Shown here piece by piece: positions 8,857 through 17,268 of a DNA stretch of 17,268 nucleotides. The DNA is from Poronia punctata (Eukaryota > Ascomycota > Sordariomycetes > Xylariales > Xylariaceae). Location of the stretch: contig MU401895.1 in assembly GCA_022579005.1 (NCBI GenBank), forward strand, positions 1 through 17,268, in the 5' to 3' direction. The number at the start of each line of letters is the position of its first letter. Position 1 is the stretch's first letter. The notes under the pieces were generated by a model. The model saw nothing but the letters and a program-made list of their open reading frames with translations. It did not search any database and was not told the origin of the DNA. Both the position numbers and the translations under genes were made by a program.

Positions 8857-9673
8857 CACTAACAAAAAACCCCTAGGCCAACCCTTCGACATAGTCAAAG
8901 TCCGTCTCCAAACAACAACCCAATACAGCTCAGCCCTCGACGCCGCAAGGACAATCTACGCCAAAGAAGGGCCCCTGGCCTTCTACAAAGGAACACTAAC
9001 ACCACTTCTCGGCATCGGCGCCTGCGTATCCATCCAATTCGGCGCGTTCGGGTACGCGAAGCGACACTTTGAGACCGCCAACGCCCTAGCCGGGAAAAAG
9101 GGGTCCGAGCTAAGTTATGGCCAATACTACGCCTCTGGCGCCTTTGCCGGCGTGGCCAACAGTATCATCTCCGGACCCATCGAGCACGTGCGCATCCGGC
9201 TACAGACGCAACCCCACGGCGCCGCCCGTCTGTATTCCGGCCCTCTGGACTGCGTGCGCAAATTAGGCGGGGCGGGTCTCTACCGCGGCGAGGCCGTCAC
9301 GATCCTGCGCGAGGCCCAGGCCTACGGCATGTGGTTCCTGTCTTTCGAGTACATGATGAACGCGGACGCGGCGCGGAATAACATCTCGCGCAAGGAGATC
9401 CCCGCGTATAAAGTCGCCTTCTACGGTGGTTTGGCCGGCGAGGCGCTTTGGTTGGCGAGTTATCCGTTTGATGTCGTCAAGAGCAAGATGCAGACGGATG
9501 GGTTTGGAAAGGATATGCGGTATAAGAGTATGAGGGATTGTTTCGCCCAGACTTGGAGGGGCGAGGGTATGCGTGGGTTCTGGAAGGGTCTTGCGCCGAC
9601 GCTTTTGAGGGCCATGCCTGTTAGTGCTGGCACGTTTGCTGTTGTCGAGGCTACGATGAGGGCGCTCAACTAA
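8483..9673 (+). CDS. Mitochondrial carrier of the YMC1/YMC2 (SLC25) type
   Basis: Inner-membrane solute carrier. Exons 8483-8585 and 8877-9673, joined across a 291-bp GT-AG intron with branch CACTAAC (8857-8863); 299 residues, stop TAA. The three-fold SLC25 repeat is plain from the signature after each odd helix: PFDIVK (37-42), PIEHVR (135-140) and PFDVVK (231-236). The second and third repeats carry Glu-His-Val-Arg and Asp-Val-Val-Lys as in yeast Ymc1, and stretches such as GTLTPLLGIGACVS, LSYGQYYASG and IRLQTQ also recall Ymc1. Yeast Ymc1/Ymc2 are linked to amino acid and related metabolite exchange across the inner membrane; the exact substrate here is not shown. The length is normal (Ymc1 is about 307). 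The ATG sits in ACAAAATGGC, a good context with A at -3 and G at +4. The gene is convergent with the RINT1 homologue. Carnitine/acylcarnitine-type carriers are the nearest alternative. Confidence 0.92.
8811..8856. repeat. Compound microsatellite (CA)13(TA)10 in the carrier intron
   Basis: Thirteen CA units (8811-8836) run directly into ten TA units (8837-8856). The tract ends only a base or two before the CACTAAC branch site and 20 bases before the acceptor AG at 8875-8876. Purine-pyrimidine alternation of this kind can change length readily, and it sits in the part of the intron that matters for splicing. Confidence 0.95.
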
Positions 9674-9967
9674 TTTTATGGGAATTGCGGACGAACGAAT
9701 ATAAAAACGAAAGAAAGAAACACGAGTCGGAGAAATGGTTTAGGATGATGATGTTTTTTTTCTTTTCCCTCATATATGAGTCATCTACTGGCGTTGGGTT
9801 ATTTGATGGCAAATTGGAAAGTCAACAGAGCTCATAGGTACATCGGCCTTTCGTCTTCTTCCTGTTTTTCTCTGCCTTTTATGGATACCTATATATATAC
9901 ATTCAACATAGAGCACGCTCAAGAAAGCGCTGGTCCGTCTCTGGACATAACAAATTCCCGTTAGAAA
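9674..9967. other. Convergent intergenic region, 3' untranslated ends
   Basis: The 294 bases between the stop codons of the carrier (+) and the RINT1 homologue (-) contain no gene. A T-rich tract lies at about 9750-9768, and AATATA at about 9699-9704 is a loose poly(A)-like word for the carrier. Nothing else stands out. Confidence 0.6.
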
Positions 9968-12506
9968 CTATTCGCTATTCTCGACCCTCCTCTGTAGTAT
10001 CTTGCGTGCATTCGCAGGATTCAACCACTCTAGTTCCAGCTCAGCAAGGACATTCTTCGCTTCGGTGTTATCGGTGAAAATGCGATCGCTGGCTTGCTGT
10101 AGTGTCATGCCTCCGCTCTCAGACTGTATGGGGAGACTTAGTAGCTGGGCGCCATCACGTAGAGCACCCATAATAAGGGAGCCATCCGGGATATGGCGAT
10201 CGACCAGCGAGAAGACGGCTTGTACATCCCTGACGAATTGTGCAGCGCCCAGGGTTGTGAAACTCTGCTTCAGGAGAACATCTCCCCATAACATATCTTG
10301 CAGCTTCTCCAAGGCTTGTCGCCAGATACGTCTGTAGACAGCAGTGCTCAAGGCGTTTGCCAAGAATGTCAAGTTGCGTTTCAGGGTCTAACAGGGACGT
10401 TAGCTATCGATATAGTTTTGGACTGATATATATGCAGTTACTCACCTTTAAAGGCTCGTCTAATTCCGGGGTTATTGAAAGTTGCGAAGGATCGGCTACA
10501 CTGATTAGCACGTGGTAAAACATCCAATATCCGGTTGATGGTTCTCACCGGTTAAGTCAGGACTTATAGTCGTCCATTGAGGCTTGCTCAAGTATGGCCG
10601 GAATGCTTTCTGGTGTGAATCGATCAACGCCGTGACCAAGTATTCCTCGGCTGTTTTCCGGCGGAATCTGTAAGCCGCAATGGTTTCGTCAAATAGAATA
10701 CCACCATCCTCATCCGACCCGACAGCCGAAGATATGCGATCTTTAACGGCTTCATGGCTCATACCGCCAGCCAGCGTGTCTTGGTCACTGTTTTTTCGTG
10801 CTCTAGTCTGAAGCTCTTCCCATAACGTGATGAAAAACTGCGATACTGGTTAGTGAACGAGGAATATGATGATGATGATTCAGACCTGTCCGCACCTCTT
10901 CGTTGCTCCAATCTTTCAACGTGTTGACAATGTGGTCGGAGCTCCCGAGAACTTTGCACAGTGTTTCAAAGGAACCCGTGCCTTCCAGGGCTGCTGCTTG
11001 CTCTCGAGTGACACCGTGAAGTGTTCGGCCAAGCGTTGAAGTGATAGTGTAGTATGTGTCCAGCGAGTCCTTGAGACGATCGTGGAATTCGTCCAATATT
11101 TCCAACTGGATATCGATGAGAAATCGTAGCTTGTGGGAGAACCGGCGCACACGCTCATATTGAGAGGTCACGGACTTTAGCAAATCCGTCACGCGCACAG
11201 CACCAAAAGTAGGCTTCATTTTGCCGGGAATGCTGTAGTCGTAGTCAATACTCCTCGCGTCCGGGGAGTTTAATATAGCACCGAAGCGCTCGAGGGCAAA
11301 TTCCTTTTCGGCCTTCAGCCAAGCATCAAAGTGGGTGTCTAGGACTTCGGATGCGAGGCCAGCCCACCCCTGTTCCAGGTCGCCCCCGTCGTACTGAAAT
11401 TTCGTTCGCAACTCGTCGTCCAAGTTCATTATTTGTATAATGAGACTGCTGAGGAACTGTGGATTCCGAAGGCCTTCTTGGATAACTATGTCGATTTTCT
11501 CCCTCATGACGGGTAACATGGCCGTAACCAGGGCACATGCCGGGTCGACGTAAACAGACATTTCCCCGACCGGAGTATCGCGATACCGTGAGAATAATAT
11601 GTGGCCTACATTTTCCCTAAAAAAGGCCTCCCATTTCTCGATAAGGGATATGAACTGCGGGATACAGAAGGCCCCAAAGGACTGGGGGCTGCTTGTTGCA
11701 TTGTTGCCCATGAACTGGAACCTGAACCACTGTTCAAAGGGCTTCACCATTACTTCAAAAGGAAGTAACGGGATGGCGTTCTCCGAATACAAAACCTCGG
11801 GAATTTGCAGGTCCAAAAGTTTCTCGAAGCACTCGATCCATTCGGCGTCCATCTCGCCGTTTGTATCGATGTCTTGCGGCCAGTTTCGCTGCTTCAGTAT
11901 AGCTTCCAACTCCTGGGACATGATCTCGTTCATCTCTTTCCAGAGAATGTCAGTTATGCTTTCAACATGGTCGACCAGGTGGGTAGCAGCCCCATCTGCG
12001 GGTCCCTGAAGATCTCTCAGGCGCGCACATAGTTGCTTCAGTCGTGTGTATGGTTCGAGTGCAGCTTTGGGGCTTTGCGGAAGATGTGAACGTGCTTCCC
12101 TCCGCATATTTTCGACGTCTTGTAGGAGGGAAACATAATTATGTGCTAAATCGACTTTGTGGAGTTGTTTCATGGGCTCTTCGAGGCGTTGGATGGCTTC
12201 GTCCGGCGCAGTCGAGTTGGCCACGATCTTGAGGCGGGCGTCTATGCTTTGTTGAAGTGCATGGAACTCCTCGATCGACTGGACAAGGCCCCCTTGCTTA
12301 TCTTGTGCCGCCCGGCGGACATCGTCAAGCTCGTGAACGGCATCGTCAAGTTGTGTCTTCAACTGGGTGCGTTGGACTTCGACGGTGGCAATCAAACTGG
12401 TGAGGTTCTCAAAATCCGCTGTCGATTGGAGCTTGTCGTCTAGATAGTCTTCCAACCGAATGTCCGGCTCGATAGAGTGGGAGCGAGTGAGCGAGCCGGT
12501 CGCCAT
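9968..12506 (-). CDS. RINT1/Tip20-family vesicle tethering protein
   Basis: Homologue of RINT1/Tip20, a subunit of the Dsl1/NRZ complex that tethers Golgi-derived COPI vesicles at the ER. Exons on the minus strand: 12506-10896, 10837-10549, 10495-10446, 10387-9968; 789 residues, close to human RINT1 (792). An N-terminal coiled coil is visible at about 30-95. Family landmarks: WLKAEKEFALERF from Trp396 (human WLTVERKFALQKM), a following segment with YERVRRFSHKLRFL, DWSNEEFFITLWE across the first joint at about 532-544 (human DWADNVFFLQL), LKRNLTFLANAL, and LGAAQFVRDVQAVF near the C terminus. I chose the ATG at 12506 (A at -3, G at +4): the open frame runs further to 12584, but only a GTG stands there. 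The donor of intron 1 is an unusual GTGCGG, yet it is the only one that keeps the frame. COG7 was considered and does not fit as well. The promoter lies against the AT-rich block. Confidence 0.92.
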
Positions 12507-12659
12507 CGTAGGTTGTTCATGTTGGGAGGTGGCACTCAGTACCGATGATCGCTGGAGCTCCAATGTTGCTGCTGTATTGTACACGCTGTTACCTATGACG
12601 AACTGGTATAGCTGTTATCTTCCGGGTTGTAGGTCAGCTAGGGTAACTAAAAGCTTGGC

Positions 12660-12726
12660 AGGGGTTAAAAAGCGCGCTAGCAAAACTTAGTATTGTTAAC
12701 TTTAAGGGGGTTAAAAAGAACGCTAC
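12660..12726. repeat. Duplicated GGGGTTAAAAAG motif at the right isochore edge
   Basis: GGGGTTAAAAAG occurs at 12661-12672 and again at 12707-12718, 46 bases apart; each is followed after a few bases by a CGCTA word. The copies sit where composition falls from normal to extremely AT-rich. They may be the least mutated edge of the repeat that fills the block, or remnants of an element end. Confidence 0.65.
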
Positions 12727-15700
12727 TTATGCACTATTTTTATACGCTAGCTGTTTTTAGTAGCTTGTAGCAGCTTTTATATATTTTAATATTTTTTAAA
12801 AATTTTTAGTATATTAAAAGATTTTAACTTTAAAGCATTATATATATGCTTAATATATATAAAGTATATATTTATTAAGCTAACTTTTATTATATATATA
12901 TTTAGTATACGTATAGTAAACGTTTTATATAAGTTTAGTAGCTTTTTATAATATTAGCTATATTAAACTATATTTTTTTATAAAAGCAAAAAACTATAAT
13001 ATTTATATTACTAAATAATATAAGTATAAATAAAAGTAAAGTATATATAAAAAATATGTTAACTTTAATTATAGTTTTATTTTATATTATTTATAATAGC
13101 TAGCTAAGCTATAAAACTATTACTATTGTTTATAAATATAATAAATTTAAGTTATAAAGAAAATATTAATATAAAGCTTATACTTTATATTAGTAACTAG
13201 CTTTTAGTAATTATAAACTTTAACTTTATAAGCGTATTAAGCTTTAACTTTATATAAATTAAAATTTTTTAAAAGCATATACTTAATAAGTGCTAATATA
13301 TAGTATAAAAAACTATTTAAATAAATAAACTTATTATAAGCTAGTATAGTTATAATAAAGTTATATTTTACTATATAAAAAACTATTACTTTATGCTAGC
13401 TTATTTAAATATATTAGCAAACAAAATAGCATATTTTATTTAGTTAAAAAATATTAGTATAGTAAACGTTAAGTATATAAATAAAGCTTAAGTTTATAAA
13501 TTTATTAAAAATAAAATATTAAAAGTATAAATTAATATTTATATATATAGTATATATTAATAACTAAGCATAAATTTAATATTTAATATACTTATTAAAT
13601 AAAGTTAATATTTTATATTTTATTATTTTATAAGTTTTTTTTTTATTTATTATTAGCATATGCTAACTATATATAAAATAAGCATAAAAACGTTTAATAT
13701 AAGTGCTAGCACTAAAAGTTTAAATATTTAAGTATAAGCTATTATTAATATTTTTATAAAAACTTTATATTTTATAAAACTAGTAAAATTTTGCTATTTA
13801 AAATATTAAAGTTATAAAAATAAGCTAGCAAGCTTATTATATAAACTATAATATTTATAAGTATTTAAAATAATATTAAAAAGTAAGTTTAATATATATA
13901 ATATATATATAGTATATATGCTTTATATATGCTAATACTTTATAAGTTTTATTTTATATTTAAAAAAGCATAAAATACTTATATTATAAAGTATATTATA
14001 TTAAATATATTTAATATAATATATAATATAGTTAACTTTATTATATATAGTAATAAGTTTAATATAAGTACTATAATATACTTTTGCTTTACTTTTGCTT
14101 TATATATGCTAATAGTATATAGTAACTTTAAATTAGTTATTTATATTAAAATAGTTTAAATAATTAGCACTTTACTAAGTATTTATTAATAATTAAGTTT
14201 ATTAATATTAATTACTTATAAAGCATATATAAAACATTTTTTATATATAAGTATAAATAATATATATATGTTAGCAATAAGTAAAAATGTTAAAAATATT
14301 GCTATAAGTTACTTTATTTTATTATGTTTTGCTTAAGCTAAGCATATATAGCATATAATTATTTTTAAAAGCCTAGCAAGATTATTTTATATATAATATG
14401 CTTTGCTTAGTTTAATATATATATTTTATATAATACTATATATATACTATATATTGTGCTTATAGCAAAAAAATGTTATAACTACTTTTTACTATATTTA
14501 AATAAAACGCTATAGTAATTATAAAAAGATTTATAAAATATAATTTAAAATATAAATATTTTAAGCAAAATACTTAGTACATTAATTATAAGTATACTAA
14601 ATATAGGCTAAGTATATATTAACTATTTATTTAGCTATTATTTAGTATGCTTTTTATATTTAACTATTGCTTTAGCAATATAGTATAAGCTTACTTTTAA
14701 ACTTTATATAAAGCATAAATTACTATAATTATATAGTATATATACTATATATAAAAAAAATGTTTTAATATTTTAATAAATTATAATTTAAAAGTATAAA
14801 TATAGCTAAGTTTATTATATATATATATTTAGTATATACTAACTATATACTAAGCATTATTTAAAAATATTACTTTAAGTTTTATTAACTAAAGTTTAAA
14901 ACTTTTATATAGTATATAAAATAATTAAAAAATAATAACTATATTATTATATACTATATATAAGCTTAAGCTATTATTTTTATATACTAGCTATATTTAT
15001 AAATAAATATAATATTTAAAATTATTTATAGTAAGCTAAATATATTTATTATTATAAAATAAAACTAAAAAAAGTAGCGTATATTTTTTATTTGCTAAGT
15101 ATATATTTTATATATATTAACTTGCTATTTTAAATATTAAAAGTTATATATATATAATTATAATAATTAACTTATAGCTAATATATGCTTAAATATTTTA
15201 GTTAATATTTAAAGTTATAAGTAAGCTTTTTAGCTAGCTTATTACTTAGTATTATATTATTAGTAGTTTTAATATAATATAATATATTATATATAATATA
15301 AATAGTAAGCAAGCATATAATAAGCATTTACTTAGTATATAAAAGTATTTTTTATTATAGCTAACTAGTTTATAAAGTTTAATATATATTTTTAAACGTT
15401 AAACTTTATATATATATAATAAAAATATTTATAATATTTGCTTATTTTTTGCTAAATATATATTTAATATAACTTTTAAAAAAAGTTTTTAGTTTATTTA
15501 ATTATTTATTAGCTATATATTTTATAAAGTTTAAGTATAAAAGCAGCGTATGCTATATACTTATAAAACTTATATAATTAATTTTTTAAACTTTAGTTTT
15601 AGTTTAAAAATAAAAATGCTAACTAGATTATTGCTAGTTTTATAGCTAGCAAATTTAAAGTGCTATTAATAGCTAGGTTATTTATATATAAAAATAATAA

Positions 15701-16410
15701 TATTATTAAAAAGCTATATTTTATTTATAATTAAAATATAAAATGCTAGCAAACCTTTTTAGTAGCAATACTATAGTATATATATAAGCTTAGTATATAT
15801 TATATATATGCTGCTTATATGCTAATAATATTAGTTTATAAATATATTAATATATACTTAATATTAAGCATATATAGTAAAAAGTATATAATACTAAATA
15901 GTATTAAAAGTTAGTAAAAAAAATAAACTAATTAGCTTAAAATATTAAGTAAAGCAATATGCGTTTATAATAGTAAGCTAAACATAAGCTAAAATATTTA
16001 ATATTACTATTTAACTTTTAAAATTTATATAAGCAAGCAAATAATATATATATGCTTATAAAAGTAGGTAACTTAAAAGTTAATTTATTAAAATTTAATA
16101 ATAAAATATTATTAAAAGCTTTTAACTTGCTTACTAGTACGCTTATATAAAGTATATATAATAAATTATTAAGTTTTTTAGTACTAAGCTTTTTATTATA
16201 TTATTATATGCTTATTATATGCTAACTAGTATTAAATACTAGTTTTTTTTTAACTTTTTTATATTTTTTATTTTAATATAATAATTAATAGCTAGCTAAA
16301 ACTTTTTTAGCTTTTTATATACTTAATATATATTATAACTAAATATAGCTTAGTTACTAATATTTAGCTAAGCTATTAGCATAATATATATTTAAATAAC
16401 TACTTTATTT

Positions 16411-16638
16411 TTATTAAAAAAGCGTAAAAAAAATAATATATTAATAGCTTAAGCAAATATTAAAGCTATAGTAGCTTAAAAAAAAGCTAAAATAGTAAAG
16501 CGCTTACGCTAAGCAAAAGCTAAGCATAAAGTAAAGTTATAAGTACAAGCTATATTAAAAAATAACTTAAAAGCATAAAAAATAATTATAAAGCTTTAAA
16601 AGCTAAAAAAGGCTATTTAAACTAAAGCATAGGCCTAG
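16411..16638 (+). pseudogene. Decayed transposase-like coding relic with glutamine-to-stop pattern
   Basis: In the frame starting at 16411 the codons give a Lys/Ala/Ile/Leu-rich helical segment broken by nine stops (16450, 16477, 16510, 16540, 16576, 16597, 16618, 16630, 16636). All are TAA or TAG and none is TGA, and most follow Ala or Leu codons. CAA and CAG become TAA and TAG by one C-to-T change, so the stops are readily explained as former glutamines; an intact CAA survives at 16546. A Lys/Ala/Gln-rich coiled tail is common at the C terminus of fungal DDE (pogo/Fot1-like) transposases, which is my best guess. The frame can be followed weakly upstream to about 16321. No catalytic residues were identified, so the family is tentative. 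Confidence 0.45.
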
Positions 16639-16729
16639 TATATATATATAAATATAAAAATCTAATTAAATTATTTAAATAAAAAAAATAGTTTAAATAA
16701 GCTATATAAACTATTTAATATAGTAATAA

Positions 16730-17190
16730 AATAAATAATATATATGCTGTGCTTATATTATGCTTATACTTTAAATATAAAATATAGCTATACTTAAGCA
16801 TAGTATATACGTAGCATACTAGCAAAATATTTATAGTATAAGCAAATTTTAAATAAAATAAGCACTTTTAAAACGTATATTTTTAATTACTACAAAGCTT
16901 TTAATTAAGTTTATATATTATATTTTAAATAATTATAAGCATATGCTTTAAATATGCTATTTATATGCCTAGCTAATGCTATAAATATAAAATATAAAAT
17001 TACTTAAGCATAGCATACACATTATATACTTATAATATATTTACAATATAAGCAAAGCATAAATAATATAAATATTATTATAAAACATATATTTTTAACT
17101 AATATAAAACTTTTAATTAATTTTTAACGCTATATTTTTTAATATTATTAGCATATGCTATAAACATACTGCTTATATGCTAGCTTTTTA
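16730..17190. repeat. Diverged ~210-bp direct repeat
   Basis: TAAATATAAAATAT at about 16772 recurs at 16982, followed in both copies by ACTTAAGCATAG, AATATAAGCAAA-like and ATATTTTTAA blocks in the same order. The word AGCATATGCT at 16938 recurs at 17150, giving spacings of 210 and 212. Two copies are clear and a third start is present at the end. Many differences are C/T or G/A, as expected if both copies were mutated independently by a C-to-T process. Confidence 0.65.
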
Positions 17191-17268
17191 GTATAGTTAT
17201 ATTAAAAGTTTATATTTAAACCTTTTAAAAAAGTATTTTATAAGTAATATATAAGTTTAATATATATT

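Larger units (their letters stand above)
12640..17268. repeat. AT-rich, RIP-like degenerate block (right flank)
   Basis: The block spans more than 4.6 kb of nearly pure A and T with no intact gene and runs off the window. As on the left, surviving cytosines almost always follow A or G. I count only about half a dozen TC/GA dinucleotides by eye in the whole block (for example near 12820, 13158, 14380, 14527, 15625 and 16661). CG persists in ACG and GCG. Most of the block holds nothing recognisable; the exceptions are the transposase-like relic at 16411-16638 and the 210-bp repeat after 16730. It is presumably RIP-mutated transposable-element DNA; a subtelomeric or centromeric setting is possible but not shown. 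Confidence 0.85.

Noticed and set aside
10487..10510. Acceptor CTAATCAG for exon 3 of the RINT1 homologue
   Set aside because: Using it puts TAG in frame directly. The next AG, six bases on (TGTAG before 10495), keeps the frame and the conserved sequence.
9968..12506. COG7 (oligomeric Golgi complex) as the identity of the large minus-strand gene
   Set aside because: The WLKAEKEFALERF, DWSNEEFFITL and GAAQF landmarks line up with RINT1, and the length agrees.
12507..12584. N-terminal extension of the RINT1 homologue by 26 residues
   Set aside because: The frame stays open upstream, but the codon at 12584 is GTG. The ATG at 12506 has a good context and suits the family length.

Overview
The window looks like nuclear DNA of a filamentous ascomycete (Pezizomycotina). 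The genes carry short GT-AG introns (mostly 58-115 bp) with CTAAC/CTGAC branch points, and the protein families are fungal. A gene-bearing island of ordinary base composition (about 1.1-12.6 kb) lies between two extremely AT-rich blocks (1 to about 1120, and about 12640 to the end) that have no intact genes and look mutated by repeat-induced point mutation (RIP) or a similar C-to-T process.

Layout. 1-1120: AT-rich block with a 51-bp tandem repeat; it ends in palindromes that grade from TAAGTACTTA to TAGGTACCTA. 1125-3084 (+): MFS sugar transporter, six exons in frame, but with no start codon because the 5' end disappears at the AT-rich edge. 3262-5281 (-): complete eight-exon cytochrome P450 (488 aa), convergent with the transporter. 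5282-8482: 3.2 kb with no convincing gene, containing P450 promoter candidates, a CArG-like palindrome, a pair of CACGTG boxes and a weak small spliced-gene candidate (7530-7880). 8483-9673 (+): two-exon mitochondrial carrier of the YMC1/YMC2 type (299 aa) with a CA/TA microsatellite in its intron. 9968-12506 (-): four-exon RINT1/Tip20-family tethering protein (789 aa), whose start codon lies less than about 200 bp from the right AT-rich block. 12640-17268: AT-rich block with a transposase-like relic in which every interrupting stop is TAA or TAG (16411-16638), and a diverged ~210-bp direct repeat (about 16730-17190).

The four genes do not form one pathway. The carrier and the RINT1 homologue are conserved housekeeping genes (mitochondrial metabolite exchange; Golgi-to-ER vesicle tethering). 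The transporter and P450 are of the accessory type often found beside AT-rich compartments. I found no convincing new multi-gene system. The most distinctive signals are the base-context signature of the AT-rich blocks (cytosines preceded by T or C are almost gone), the graded decay of a palindrome at the left boundary, and the transporter that loses its head at that boundary. Exon joints were deduced by reading frame, splice consensus and family motifs, without any search.
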